The position numbers and the translations under genes were made by a program. A stretch of DNA of 38,845 bases from an uncultured Trueperaceae bacterium (GTDB lineage Bacteria > Deinococcota > Deinococci > Deinococcales > Trueperaceae): positions 1-38,845 of the forward strand of contig CAJXOA010000024.1 of assembly GCA_913057685.1 (NCBI GenBank), in the 5' to 3' direction. The notes beneath the pieces are model-generated. The model saw nothing but the letters and a program-made list of their open reading frames with translations. It was not told where the DNA came from and did no database searches. Shown one piece after another: positions 7,545 through 15,420 of this stretch; within the stretch, counting starts at the first letter, position 1, and each line of letters opens with the position of its first letter.

Positions 7545-8777
7545 GTGCCGGACCGATTCGAACCCGAACGCATGGTGCACGGCGGGCACGCCCTCGCCCG
7601 CACGCCGCAGGGGGAGGTGGTGCTGCTCCGCGGTGCCCTCCCCGGCGAGGTCGTCGAGGCCGACGTGGAGCGCAGTCGCGGCGTGCTTCGGGGGCGCGTG
7701 ACGCGGGTGATCGAGGCCAGCCCCGACCGGGTCGAGGCCCCACGCCATCCGGGGCTCGACCTGGCGTTCGCCGCCTACCCCGCCCAGCTCGCGCTGAAGC
7801 GCGACGTCCTCGCCGACGCCGCCCGCCGCGCCGGGGTCGTCCTCCCCGACGGCGTGCCCGACGTGCGTCCGTCGCCCCGCACGTGGGGCTACCGCAGCGT
7901 CGTGCAGCCCGCGGTGCGGGAGGGCCGCCTCGGCTACCGGCGCGAGGGCGAGCGCGTCGTCGTCCCGCTCGACGACGACCCCACCGCGATGGAGAGCGTG
8001 CGCGCCGCCTGGCGCGCCGTCGCCGAGCTCCCCCCACCCCCCGGCGTCGAGGAGGTCGTGCTCCGCGGGACGGAGGCGGGCGAAGCGCTCGTCGCCTGGA
8101 TCGCCGACGCCCCCGCCAGCGCCCTCCTCGACGGCGCGCACGCCCTCGTCCGCGCCGGCGTCGCCGGCGTCGCGCGCGCCCCGCGCGACGCGCGCGGTCG
8201 CTTCCGCAGCGGCAAGGAACGCCTCGCCGGCGCCCGCGAACTGCGCGAGCGCTACGGGCGCGTCGAGGTATCGGTCAGCGCGACGGCGTTCGCGCAACCC
8301 AACCCCGCCGCCGCCGGAGCGATGTTCGAGGCGCTCGCGGCGCTCGCGCCCGGGGGGCGGCGGGCGGTGGAGCTGTACGCGGGAAGCGGCGTCGGCGCGA
8401 TGCACCTCGCGGACCGCTACGACGAGGTCGTCGCCGTCGAGGTGTCCCACGAACTCGTCGCGCGCGGGCGGCGCGACGCGGCCCGCGCCGGCCTGGACGC
8501 CGTCCGCTTCGAGCGCGGCGACGCGCGCCGCGCCTCGCTGGCCGGCGCCGACACCGTCCTCCTCGACCCACCCCGCGCCGGCGCCTCGAAGGGGTTGCGC
8601 GACGCCGTCACCGCCGCACCCGCCGCGACGATCCTGTACGTCGCCTGCGACGTCGCGACGTGGGCCCGCGACGTCGCCGCCTGGACCGCGCAGGGGTGGC
8701 GCCTGACGCACGTCGAACCGTTCGACTTCCAGCCGCACACGCACCACCTGGAGCTGCTGAGCCGACTCGATCGCTGA
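7545..8777 (+). CDS. TrmA/RlmD-family RNA (uracil-5-)-methyltransferase lacking Fe-S cysteines
   Basis: A 410-residue SAM-dependent m5U methyltransferase of the TrmA/RumA family, acting on 23S rRNA or tRNA. It has an N-terminal TRAM-like segment (1-60), a central domain, and a Rossmann methyltransferase domain with VELYAGSGVGAMHL (SAM site), LLDPPRAG and the catalytic YVACD (Cys368), ending with a His/Glu-rich HVEPFDFQPHTHHLELL that supplies the general-base Glu. Where relatives carry the [4Fe-4S] ligands (a CX2C just before the AQLALKR helix), this protein reads HPGLDLAFAAYPAQLALKR, and Cys368 is its only cysteine. It therefore cannot bind that cluster. The GTG start is fixed by the leaderless promoter and the conserved N-terminus. 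The exact target uridine is not determinable. Confidence 0.87.
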   Translation: MPDRFEPERMVHGGHALARTPQGEVVLLRGALPGEVVEADVERSRGVLRGRVTRVIEASPDRVEAPRHPGLDLAFAAYPAQLALKRDVLADAARRAGVVLPDGVPDVRPSPRTWGYRSVVQPAVREGRLGYRREGERVVVPLDDDPTAMESVRAAWRAVAELPPPPGVEEVVLRGTEAGEALVAWIADAPASALLDGAHALVRAGVAGVARAPRDARGRFRSGKERLAGARELRERYGRVEVSVSATAFAQPNPAAAGAMFEALAALAPGGRRAVELYAGSGVGAMHLADRYDEVVAVEVSHELVARGRRDAARAGLDAVRFERGDARRASLAGADTVLLDPPRAGASKGLRDAVTAAPAATILYVACDVATWARDVAAWTAQGWRLTHVEPFDFQPHTHHLELLSRLDR

Positions 8778-8805
8778 GCCCCCCGGGTCTCCGCCGCCGA
8801 GGCGG

Positions 8806-8811
8806 TATCGT
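8806..8811 (+). promoter_or_regulatory. -10 box of leaderless promoter (hisF)
   Basis: GG-TATCGT followed by 5 nt and the hisF ATG at 8817. It lies in the 39-bp gap after the methyltransferase stop, so hisF can be transcribed independently. Confidence 0.6.
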
Positions 8812-8816
8812 CCGGC

Positions 8817-9611
8817 ATGCTCGCCAAGCGCATCATCCCCTGCCTCGACGTGCACGACGGACGCGTCACCCGCGGCCAACAGTTCGGCCGCGCCGAGGAG
8901 GGGGGCTTGCGCGACGTCGGCGACCCGGTCGAGATGGCCGTCCGCTACGACGCGCAGGGCGCCGACGAACTCGTGTTCTACGACATCACCGCCACCGCCG
9001 AAGGGCGTGCCTCGATCCTCGACGTCGCGACCCGCGTCGCGGAACGCTGCTTCATGCCGCTCACGATCGGCGGCGGGGTGCGGACCCTCGAGGACGTCAC
9101 GGCGTTGTTCCGCGCGGGCGCGGACAAGGTGTCGATCAACTCCGGTGCGGTCGCCGACGAAACGCTCATCCGCCGCGCCGCCGAGCACTACGGCGCCCAA
9201 GCGGTCGTACTGTCGATCGACGCCAAACGCCGCCCCGAAGGCGGCTGGGAGGTCCACACCGCCGGCGGGCGGACCGCGACCGGCCTCGACGTCGTCGCGT
9301 GGGCGGAGCGCGGCCAGGCGCTCGGGGCGGGCGAGATCGTCCTCAACAGCATCGACGCCGACGGCATGACCACCGGCTACGACCTCGACGCGACCCGCGC
9401 CGTCGCGCGCGCCGTCGACCTGCCCGTCGTCGCGTCGGGCGGTGCAGGCCACGCCGACCACATGCGCGCGGTGCTGCAGTACGGCGAAGCGGACGCCGCG
9501 CTGGCGGCCGGCATCTTCCACCGCGGCGAGACCACCGTCCCCGAGGTGAAGCGCGCGCTGGCCGACGCCGGCCTCCCGGTCCGCCTGGACGAGCTGGGGA
9601 CGGCCGCGTGA
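8817..9611 (+). CDS. hisF: Imidazole glycerol phosphate synthase cyclase subunit HisF (divergent)
   Basis: A 264-residue (beta-alpha)8 barrel. HisF takes ammonia from HisH and converts PRFAR to imidazole glycerol phosphate plus AICAR in histidine synthesis. Catalytic Asp11 (IPCLDV) and Asp135 (SIDAKR, the Asp130 of Thermotoga) are present, as are the phosphate-binding [14 protein letters not shown] and [11 protein letters not shown]. Oddities against Thermus and Thermotoga HisF: Lys19 of loop 1 is Arg; loop 1 carries an extra five residues ([11 protein letters not shown] instead of FxxLRD); and the usual SIDRDGT reads SIDADGM. The protein may still be a true cyclase, but these changes fall at the active-site face. 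No hisH or hisA is nearby. It is coupled by a GTGA overlap to the next gene. Confidence 0.93.
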   Translation: MLAKRIIPCLDVHDGRVTRGQQFGRAEEGGLRDVGDPVEMAVRYDAQGADELVFYDITATAEGRASILDVATRVAERCFMPLTIGGGVRTLEDVTALFRAGADKVSINSGAVADETLIRRAAEHYGAQAVVLSIDAKRRPEGGWEVHTAGGRTATGLDVVAWAERGQALGAGEIVLNSIDADGMTTGYDLDATRAVARAVDLPVVASGGAGHADHMRAVLQYGEADAALAAGIFHRGETTVPEVKRALADAGLPVRLDELGTAA

Positions 9612-10795
9612 GCGGCGGGGGAAACGGCGGGAACCGCGACGCGGACGACGCGCCGCACCTCGCGACGGTCGCGGTGCACGCCGGCGCGGAGGTCGACCCC
9701 GAGACGGGCGCCGTCACGCCCCCGATCCACCCGAGCACCACCTTCGTGCAGGAGGCGGACGGCTCCGCGCGCGCCGGGTACGTCTACGCCCGGACCGGCA
9801 ACCCGACGCGCACGCGCCTCGAGCGCGCCGTCGCCGCCCTCCACCCCGCCGCAGGCCCGAACGCCGCCGCGGCGGCGTTCGCGTCGGGCTCCGCGGCGGC
9901 GTCGGCGGTGCTGCGCAGCGTCGATCCGGGCGGCGTCGTCGTCGTGCCCGACGACATGTACCACGGCATCCGGCGGCTGCTCGCGGCGCAAGCGAGCCGG
10001 TGGGGCGTCGCGCTTCGCGCGGTCGACACGTCCGACCTCGGCGCCCTCGAGGCGGCCCTCGCCCCGGGCGACGTCGCCCTCGTGTGGCTCGAGACGCCGT
10101 CGAACCCCAGCCTCAAGATCACCGACGTCGCCGCCGCCGTCCGCCTCGCGCACGGCGCCGGCGCCCGCCTCGCGGTCGACGCCACCTGGACGCCGCCCGG
10201 CGTCGCCGACCCCTTCCGCCAAGGGGCGGACCTGGTGATGCACAGCAGCACCAAGTACCTCGCGGGGCACTCCGACGTCCTGGGCGGCGTCGTCGTCGCG
10301 CGCGGCGAGGACGACCCGACGTTCGCCTTCGTGCGCGAGTTGCAGGGCCTCGAGGGGGCGGTCCCCTCGCCGTTCGACGCCTGGTTGACGCTGCGCGGCC
10401 TGCGGACGTTGGCGTTGCGGGTGCGCGCCGCGTCGGAGTCCGCCGAACGCCTCGCGGCGTTCCTCGCCGACCACCCCGCCGTGCACGTCGTCGCCTACCC
10501 CGGGCGTCCCGACCACCCGAACCACGCCGTCGCGAAGGCGCAGATGGAGCGCTTCGGGGCGATGCTGTCGTTCCGGGTGCGCGGCGGGGCGGACGCCGCC
10601 CGCCGGGTGGCGGCCGCCCCCCGCTGGTTCCGCTCCGCCACGAGTCTCGGGGGGGTGGAGAGCCTCATCGAACACCGCGCCCCCGTCGAGGGGCCGGACA
10701 CCCCCACGCCGGACGACCTGCTGCGCGTCTCGGTCGGCATCGAGGCGACCGACGACCTGCTTCGCGACCTCGAGGGGGCGCTGGCGCGGGTCTGA
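9608..10795 (+). CDS. Cys/Met-metabolism PLP enzyme (cystathionine gamma-synthase/lyase-like)
   Basis: A 395-residue member of the trans-sulfuration family (cystathionine gamma-synthase, gamma-lyase, O-acylhomoserine sulfhydrylase). Motifs include [10 protein letters not shown] and the [15 protein letters not shown] block (partner-subunit phosphate binding), [11 protein letters not shown] (PLP phosphate loop), [18 protein letters not shown] (PLP-binding Asp) and [12 protein letters not shown] with the Schiff-base Lys. The C-terminal [13 protein letters not shown] is characteristic. The GTG start at 9608 overlaps the hisF stop as GTGA. Subfamily cannot be assigned safely: the VDATW variant of the usual VDNTF makes substrate prediction uncertain. 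Its coupling to hisF is not a known pathway link. Confidence 0.86.
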   Translation: MSGGGNGGNRDADDAPHLATVAVHAGAEVDPETGAVTPPIHPSTTFVQEADGSARAGYVYARTGNPTRTRLERAVAALHPAAGPNAAAAAFASGSAAASAVLRSVDPGGVVVVPDDMYHGIRRLLAAQASRWGVALRAVDTSDLGALEAALAPGDVALVWLETPSNPSLKITDVAAAVRLAHGAGARLAVDATWTPPGVADPFRQGADLVMHSSTKYLAGHSDVLGGVVVARGEDDPTFAFVRELQGLEGAVPSPFDAWLTLRGLRTLALRVRAASESAERLAAFLADHPAVHVVAYPGRPDHPNHAVAKAQMERFGAMLSFRVRGGADAARRVAAAPRWFRSATSLGGVESLIEHRAPVEGPDTPTPDDLLRVSVGIEATDDLLRDLEGALARV

Positions 10796-10818
10796 CCGGG
10801 GCCGCCGCCCGCCGCGGG

Positions 10819-10824
10819 TAGACT
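10819..10824 (+). promoter_or_regulatory. -10 box of leaderless promoter (hisIE)
   Basis: GG-TAGACT followed by 6 nt and the ATG at 10831. The same TAGACTCGCGC(C)ATG string recurs before glpX and before the TPR gene. Confidence 0.65.
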
Positions 10825-10830
10825 CGCGCC

Positions 10831-11520
10831 ATGGACGCCGCCTCCCCCCTCACGCTGGACGACGTCGCCTTCGGTCCCGACGGACTCGTGACCGTCGTCG
10901 CGCAGGACGCGGCGTCGGGCGAGCTGTTGATGCTCGCGCACGCCGACCGCGAGGCGCTCGAGGCCACCCTCGCGACCGGCGAGGCGCACTACCGCAGCCG
11001 CTCGCGCGGCGAACTGTGGCACAAGGGCGCGACCAGCGGCCACGTCCAGCGCGTCCGCACCGTCACCCTCGATTGCGACGGGGACGCCGTCCGCTACCAG
11101 GTGGAGCCGGCCGGCCCCGCCTGCCACACCGGCGCACGCAGCTGCTTCCACCGGCCCCTCGCCCACGATGCGGCGTCCGGCGGGGCGGTCCCGGCCGACG
11201 CCTACGGCCTGCTGCAGCGGGTGGTCGACGCCCGCCTCGCGGCGTTGCCCGCCGGGTCGTACGTCACGCACCTCCACGAGCGCGGCACCGGGTACGTCGC
11301 GCAGAAGGTCGTCGAGGAGGCGGGGGAGAGCGTCGTCGCCGCCCTCGAGCAGGACGACGACGGCCTCCGCGAGGAGGCCGCCGACCTGCTGTTCCACCTC
11401 ACGGTGCTGCTCCGCGAGCGCGGTCTCGGCCTCGACGACGTCGCGCGGGTGTTGCTCGCGCGCCACGAGGAGGCGACCGGGGCGGGGGAGGCCGCGTCCG
11501 AGGGCGACGCCGCCCGGTAG
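10831..11520 (+). CDS. hisIE: Bifunctional phosphoribosyl-AMP cyclohydrolase / phosphoribosyl-ATP pyrophosphatase
   Basis: A 229-residue fusion of HisI (N-terminal, about 1-115) and HisE (about 122-210), catalysing the second and third steps of histidine synthesis. HisI shows [26 protein letters not shown] and the metal-binding DCDGDA...CHTGARSCF. HisE shows [12 protein letters not shown] and EAADLLFHL, the MazG-like helices with acidic metal ligands. The fusion order is the common one. It is separated from hisF by one PLP-enzyme gene and has its own leaderless promoter. The TAG stop at 11518 doubles as the first three bases of the next gene's -10 box. Confidence 0.95.
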   Translation: MDAASPLTLDDVAFGPDGLVTVVAQDAASGELLMLAHADREALEATLATGEAHYRSRSRGELWHKGATSGHVQRVRTVTLDCDGDAVRYQVEPAGPACHTGARSCFHRPLAHDAASGGAVPADAYGLLQRVVDARLAALPAGSYVTHLHERGTGYVAQKVVEEAGESVVAALEQDDDGLREEAADLLFHLTVLLRERGLGLDDVARVLLARHEEATGAGEAASEGDAAR

Positions 11521-11523
11521 ACT
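11518..11523 (+). promoter_or_regulatory. -10 box of glpX promoter, containing the hisIE stop codon
   Basis: GG-TAGACT, then 5 nt, then the glpX ATG at 11529. The TAG of the box is the in-frame stop of hisIE. Confidence 0.6.
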
Positions 11524-11528
11524 CGCGC

Positions 11529-12539
11529 ATGCCCCCCGAACCCCCCGGCGAGCCCGACCCGACCGCCCTGGAGCGCGCCCTCGTGCTCGATACCGTCCGC
11601 GTCACCGAACAGGCCGCGATCGCTGCGAGCCGCGTCGCCGGCATGGGCGACGAGGACCTCGTCGACCAGGCCGGAACCGAAACGATGCGCCGCATCCTCG
11701 GGGAGCTCGACATCCACGGCCGGATCGTGATCGGCGAAGGCGAGCGCGACGACGCCCCGATGCTGTACATCGGCGAGGAGGTGGGGCGGGCCGGCGCCGA
11801 CGCCTGGCCGGTCGACATCGCCGTCGACCCGGTCGAGGGGACCGGCATCACCGCCCGCATGGTGAACGGCTCCGTCGCCGTCATCGCCCTCGCGGAGCGC
11901 GGCGGGCTGCTGCACGCCCCCGACGTGTACATGGAGAAGTTGATCGTCGGGCCGCCCGCCGCCGGCTCGGTCGACCTCACCTGGCCGGTCGCGGCGAACC
12001 TCGCGGCGATCGCGGCCAGCCTCCAGCGGTCGGTGTCCGACCTGACGATCGTCGTGCTGGACCGCCCACGCCACGCCGAGCTCGTGCAGGAGGTGCGCGA
12101 GACCGGCGCGCGCGTGAAGCTGATCGGGGACGGCGACGTCATCGCCGCCCTCGCCGCCGCGGTGCGCGGTACGAACGTCCACGCGGTCATGGGGACGGGC
12201 GGCGCGCCGGAGGGCGTCCTCGCCGCCGCCGCGCTGCGCAGCATCGGCGGGGAGATCCTCGGGCGTTTCGCCCCGCGCGACGCGGACGAACGCGCCCGCC
12301 TCGATGCGTCCGGCGTCGACGCCGCGCGCGTCTACCGCACCGAGGACCTCGCGCCCGGCTCGCAGATGGTGTTCGCCGCGACCGGCATCACCGACGGCGA
12401 CCTCCTGCGCGGCGTGAAGTTCTTCGGGGGCGGCGCCCGCACGCACACGATCTCGATGGGGCTTCGCTCCCGCGTCCTGCGCTTCTCCGACGCCGTCCAT
12501 CTCCTCGACGACGGGGCCCGCGTTACCATCCAGGTCTGA
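11529..12539 (+). CDS. glpX: Class II fructose-1,6-bisphosphatase
   Basis: A 336-residue GlpX-type phosphatase hydrolysing fructose 1,6-bisphosphate to fructose 6-phosphate, the committed step of gluconeogenesis (some homologues also act on sedoheptulose bisphosphate). Visible features are [34 protein letters not shown] and DPVEGTG, the lithium-sensitive phosphatase metal-binding motif, plus [17 protein letters not shown] near the substrate site. Length matches the family. The ATG follows a leaderless promoter. The stop overlaps the start of the next gene as TGATG. In this window gluconeogenesis meets glgC, the glycogen-precursor enzyme, about 11 kb away. Confidence 0.95.
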   Translation: MPPEPPGEPDPTALERALVLDTVRVTEQAAIAASRVAGMGDEDLVDQAGTETMRRILGELDIHGRIVIGEGERDDAPMLYIGEEVGRAGADAWPVDIAVDPVEGTGITARMVNGSVAVIALAERGGLLHAPDVYMEKLIVGPPAAGSVDLTWPVAANLAAIAASLQRSVSDLTIVVLDRPRHAELVQEVRETGARVKLIGDGDVIAALAAAVRGTNVHAVMGTGGAPEGVLAAAALRSIGGEILGRFAPRDADERARLDASGVDAARVYRTEDLAPGSQMVFAATGITDGDLLRGVKFFGGGARTHTISMGLRSRVLRFSDAVHLLDDGARVTIQV

Positions 12540-13792
12540 TGCCTCGCGACGACGCCCCCACCCCACCGACCCAGCACGACGCCGCCTCCCACCCCGACGA
12601 CGCCCGCCCGCGCCTCGCGACCCGCGCGGTGTGGAGCGGCGAGGACGGTCCGTGGACCGGCGGCGCGACGCAGGTCCCGGTGGTCAAGAGCGTGGCGTTC
12701 GGGTACGACGACCTCGACCACTGGCGCGACGTCGCCCTCGGGCGGGAGGAGGGCCACATCTACGGCCGGAACACCAACCCGACCGTCGCGGCCTTCGAGG
12801 CGAAGGTCCGCGACCTCGAGGGGGCGGAGGCGGCCACCGCCTTCTCGACCGGCATGGCGGCGATCAGCGACACGCTGTTCACCCTCCTGACGCCCGGCGC
12901 GCGGGTCGTGTCGGTCAAGGACACGTACGGCGGAACGAACGTCGTGTTCCGCGAGTTCCTTCCGGCGTGGGGCGTCGACGTCGCGTTGTGCGAGACGCTG
13001 GAGCACGACGCGATCCTCGCGGAGATCGCCAAGGGCGCCGACGTGCTGTACCTCGAGTCGCCCACGAACCCCACGACGAAGGTCCTGGACCTGGCCGCCC
13101 TCGCCGCCGCCGCGCACGAGCAGGGCGCGACCGTCGTGGTGGACAACACCTTCGCGACGCCCATCAACCAACGGCCCCTCGAGCTCGGCGCGGACCTGGT
13201 CCTGCACAGCGCCACGAAGTACTTAGGCGGCCACGCCGACGCCCTCGGCGGCGTCGTCGTCGGTGCGCGCGACCTCGTCGCGCGCATCTACCACCACCGG
13301 GAGATCAACGGTGCGGCCTTGCACCCCGGCGCGGCGTACGACCTGCTGCGCGGCCTGAAGACGTTGGCGTTGCGCGTCGAGCGGCAGAACGCCTCCGCCC
13401 TGCGCATCGCCACCTGGCTGGAGGCGCACCCGCACGTCGCGCAGGTGCACTACCCCGGTCTCGCGTCGCACCCGGGGCACGCCGTCGCCGCCCGCCAGAT
13501 GCCGGGCGGGTTCGGCGGCATGCTGTCCTTCGACCTGCACGGTGGCTTCGCCGCCGTCGAGCGGGTCGTCCCCCGCCTGCGGTTCGCCCACCGGGCTGCG
13601 AACCTCGGGGCGGTGGAGACCGTCGTCGCGCCCCCGCGGACGGGGTCGCACGTGGAGTTGAGCGAAGCGGAGCGCGCCGCGATGGGGATCCCCGAGGGCC
13701 TCGTCCGCTACTCCGTCGGCATCGAGGACCCCGACGACCTGATCGACGATCTCGCGGCGGCGCTGTCCGTCCTCGACGCTCCCGACCGCTGA
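12539..13792 (+). CDS. Cys/Met-metabolism PLP enzyme (methionine gamma-lyase/cystathionine gamma-synthase type)
   Basis: A 417-residue trans-sulfuration-family enzyme, distinct from the 9608-10795 gene. It shows YGRNTNPTVAAFEAKVRDLEGAEAATAFSTGMAAIS (in parts: the phosphate loop STGMAAIS), ESPTNPTTKVLDL, VVDNTFATPINQRPLELGAD with the canonical PLP Asp, HSATKYLGGHADALGG with the Schiff-base Lys, and a C-terminal NLGAVETVVAPPRTGSH. The N-terminal about 40 residues are extra and probably disordered. The canonical VDNTF places it closer to classical cystathionine gamma-synthase, methionine gamma-lyase or sulfhydrylases; I cannot choose between them. The ATG overlaps the glpX stop by one base. Confidence 0.87.
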   Translation: MPRDDAPTPPTQHDAASHPDDARPRLATRAVWSGEDGPWTGGATQVPVVKSVAFGYDDLDHWRDVALGREEGHIYGRNTNPTVAAFEAKVRDLEGAEAATAFSTGMAAISDTLFTLLTPGARVVSVKDTYGGTNVVFREFLPAWGVDVALCETLEHDAILAEIAKGADVLYLESPTNPTTKVLDLAALAAAAHEQGATVVVDNTFATPINQRPLELGADLVLHSATKYLGGHADALGGVVVGARDLVARIYHHREINGAALHPGAAYDLLRGLKTLALRVERQNASALRIATWLEAHPHVAQVHYPGLASHPGHAVAARQMPGGFGGMLSFDLHGGFAAVERVVPRLRFAHRAANLGAVETVVAPPRTGSHVELSEAERAAMGIPEGLVRYSVGIEDPDDLIDDLAAALSVLDAPDR

Positions 13793-13871
13793 GGACCGAG
13801 CGGGGGGACGCCGACGGGGATCGGTGTGACGGGGATGGGCGCGAAACGGACGGATGCGAAGAGGCACGGCC

Positions 13872-13904
13872 AAAGGAAACGCGGCGTCCGAAACCGGACG
13901 CCGC
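13872..13904 (-). terminator. Terminator of tRNA-Ala
   Basis: A perfect 10-bp stem (13881-13890 with 13895-13904, AAAC loop on the plus strand), starting 7 nt past the encoded CCA on the minus strand. It is followed by a T-rich tail (GTTTCCTTTG, 13880-13871). Together with the promoter upstream, this makes the tRNA a single-gene transcription unit. The remaining 13793-13870 bases hold nothing else I can support. Confidence 0.82.
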
Positions 13905-13911
13905 GTGCTCG

Positions 13912-13987
<76 letters not shown>

Positions 13988-13998
13988 GAGCGTCCCCA

Positions 13999-14027
13999 AG
14001 CGTACCGCACGCCCCCCCGCCGGTCAA
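13999..14027 (-). promoter_or_regulatory. Sigma-70-type promoter of tRNA-Ala
   Basis: Minus strand: -35 TTGACC (14022-14027), exactly 17 bp spacer, -10 TACGCT (13999-14004, preceded by GG), then about 11 nt to the tRNA 5' end at 13987. This is the only promoter in the window with an evident -35, and it confirms TANNNT as the -10 form used here. Confidence 0.82.
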
Positions 14028-14067
14028 ACGCCGCGCCCGCCTCGCACGCGTCCCGCCGCGGGGACGG

Positions 14068-14073
14068 TACGAT
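14068..14073 (+). promoter_or_regulatory. -10 box of leaderless promoter (431-residue protein)
   Basis: GG-TACGAT followed by 6 nt and the ATG at 14080. It lies 41 bp from the divergent tRNA promoter. Confidence 0.65.
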
Positions 14074-14079
14074 GCCCCC

Positions 14080-15375
14080 ATGAGCGACGGTTCGCGCGAC
14101 GCCTCCTCCCCCGGTCCCGAGACGCACGACGCGCTCGGGGTCGTCGAAATCGTCGCGCCGTTGCCCACCAGTCGCGTGCAGCGCGTCGCCGCGGACGCGT
14201 CCGAACGACTCGACCTCCCCGTCGAGAAGTTGGTGCCCCTCCTCGACAACCGCGTCGGGCCGGTCACCAAACCGCTCCCCCTCGCCAGCGCCCAGCGGGT
14301 CGCGGAGGTCCTCGACGCCGTCGGCGTCGAGGTGGAGCTCCGTTCGGTGCCGCCCACCGGAACGCCCGACGCGCCCGAGGCCCCAGCGGGGCCTCCCCCC
14401 GCCCCTGCGCCCGACCCTGCGCCCGCCTCTACACCCGATCCTGCCCCGGAGGCGTCGGCCTCCCCGGCGTCGGAAGCCGGCGGCGAGGCCCCGGCCTCCG
14501 ACGCGGACGGTGCCGCGCCGAGCGAGCCGCGCTGGCGCCCCCCGCTCCTGCCGCGCGACGGCGCCCCCGACCGGGACGCCGCGCAGGGCGTGGAGGCGGA
14601 CCCGGCCGGCACGGACGCGACGGAGCCGGTGGAGCCGGTGGAGGCTGCGGAGTCCGGCGGCGACGCCGCCCCCCCATCCACGACGCCCGCGGAGACCGAC
14701 GCCGCGGTGCAGGCCAGCGAGGCCCGCGACGTCGGCGAGGCGGGCGAGGCCCACGAAGTGATGGAGGACCCGGACGCCGCCGAGGACGTCGGTCCGGACG
14801 CTCCGCTCGACGCGGCCACCGACGTCCCGCCCGCGTCCGGCGCGCAGGCCGCCCCGGACGGGGGCACCGACGACCCGTGGCGGAACGTGCTCGAGCCCGA
14901 GGACGAAGACGACGGCTTCGGGACGTTCTCGGCGCCGCGGGCCGCGACCCGCACGCCGCCCGCCGCCCCCGTCGAGCCCCCCGCATCCGCGTCCCCCGCA
15001 CCGGAGTCCCCCGCACCGGAGTCGCCCGTGCAGACGTCGTCCGCCGTCGCGGCATCGGCCGCACCCAGCCCGGTCGAACCGGAGGAGGGGGCCGCCGCAC
15101 CGGGCGTCGGGGGGACGCCCGGTGCGCAGCGCGCGGAGGCGGACGGCGTCGAGGACGAGGCGTGGGGCGCTGGGGGCGGTGGGGCGCGGCCGGCCGACAC
15201 GAGCCCCTGGATCCGATCCGGCTTCGACGAGGACGACCCGCGTTGGGCGGCGGGGACGCGCGACCCGTTCGCGGAGGCGGAACGGCGCGAGCGGGCGGTG
15301 CGGCGGCTGGTCCTGGGGGTCGCCCTCGCCTTGGCGGTCGGGGTGTTCGCGGTCCTGCAGTGGCTCTACGCCTGA
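14080..15375 (+). CDS. Ala/Pro/Glu-rich protein with C-terminal membrane anchor and L7/L12-like N-domain
   Basis: A 431-residue protein of unknown function. Residues about 18-90 form the only ordered-looking region: VEIVAPLPTSRVQRVAADASERL...LLDNRVGPVTKPLPLASAQRVAEVLDAVGVEVEL in outline, reminiscent of the ClpS/L7-L12 C-terminal fold in its 'pass-over residues, then helix, then Gly-x-x-Val-Glu strand' pattern. Residues 95-400 are low-complexity Pro/Ala/Glu/Asp, with short repeats (SPAPE twice; VEP twice) and scattered Trp-containing patches (DDPWRNVLEPEDEDDGF; DTSPWIRSGFDEDDPRW). A single membrane segment at the very C-terminus (RLVLGVALALAVGVFAVLQWLYA) makes it tail-anchored, so most of it would face the cytosol. 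The fold suggestion is weak; the rest is directly visible. Confidence 0.7.
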   Translation: MSDGSRDASSPGPETHDALGVVEIVAPLPTSRVQRVAADASERLDLPVEKLVPLLDNRVGPVTKPLPLASAQRVAEVLDAVGVEVELRSVPPTGTPDAPEAPAGPPPAPAPDPAPASTPDPAPEASASPASEAGGEAPASDADGAAPSEPRWRPPLLPRDGAPDRDAAQGVEADPAGTDATEPVEPVEAAESGGDAAPPSTTPAETDAAVQASEARDVGEAGEAHEVMEDPDAAEDVGPDAPLDAATDVPPASGAQAAPDGGTDDPWRNVLEPEDEDDGFGTFSAPRAATRTPPAAPVEPPASASPAPESPAPESPVQTSSAVAASAAPSPVEPEEGAAAPGVGGTPGAQRAEADGVEDEAWGAGGGGARPADTSPWIRSGFDEDDPRWAAGTRDPFAEAERRERAVRRLVLGVALALAVGVFAVLQWLYA

Positions 15376-15407
15376 CGCGTCGTCACGAACCTCACGAACC
15401 GACCTGC

Positions 15408-15413
15408 TACCCT
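15408..15413 (+). promoter_or_regulatory. -10 box of leaderless promoter (173-residue secreted protein)
   Basis: TACCCT followed by 7 nt and the ATG at 15421. A perfect tandem 9-mer TCACGAACC (15383-15391 and 15392-15400) ends 7 bp upstream of the box. Confidence 0.55.
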
Positions 15414-15420
15414 GCTTCGC

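Noticed and set aside
12524-12529. TACCAT upstream of the second Cys/Met enzyme as another leaderless promoter
   Set aside because: The gene start overlaps the glpX stop (TGATG) and the spacing is 9 nt, so coupling explains it better.
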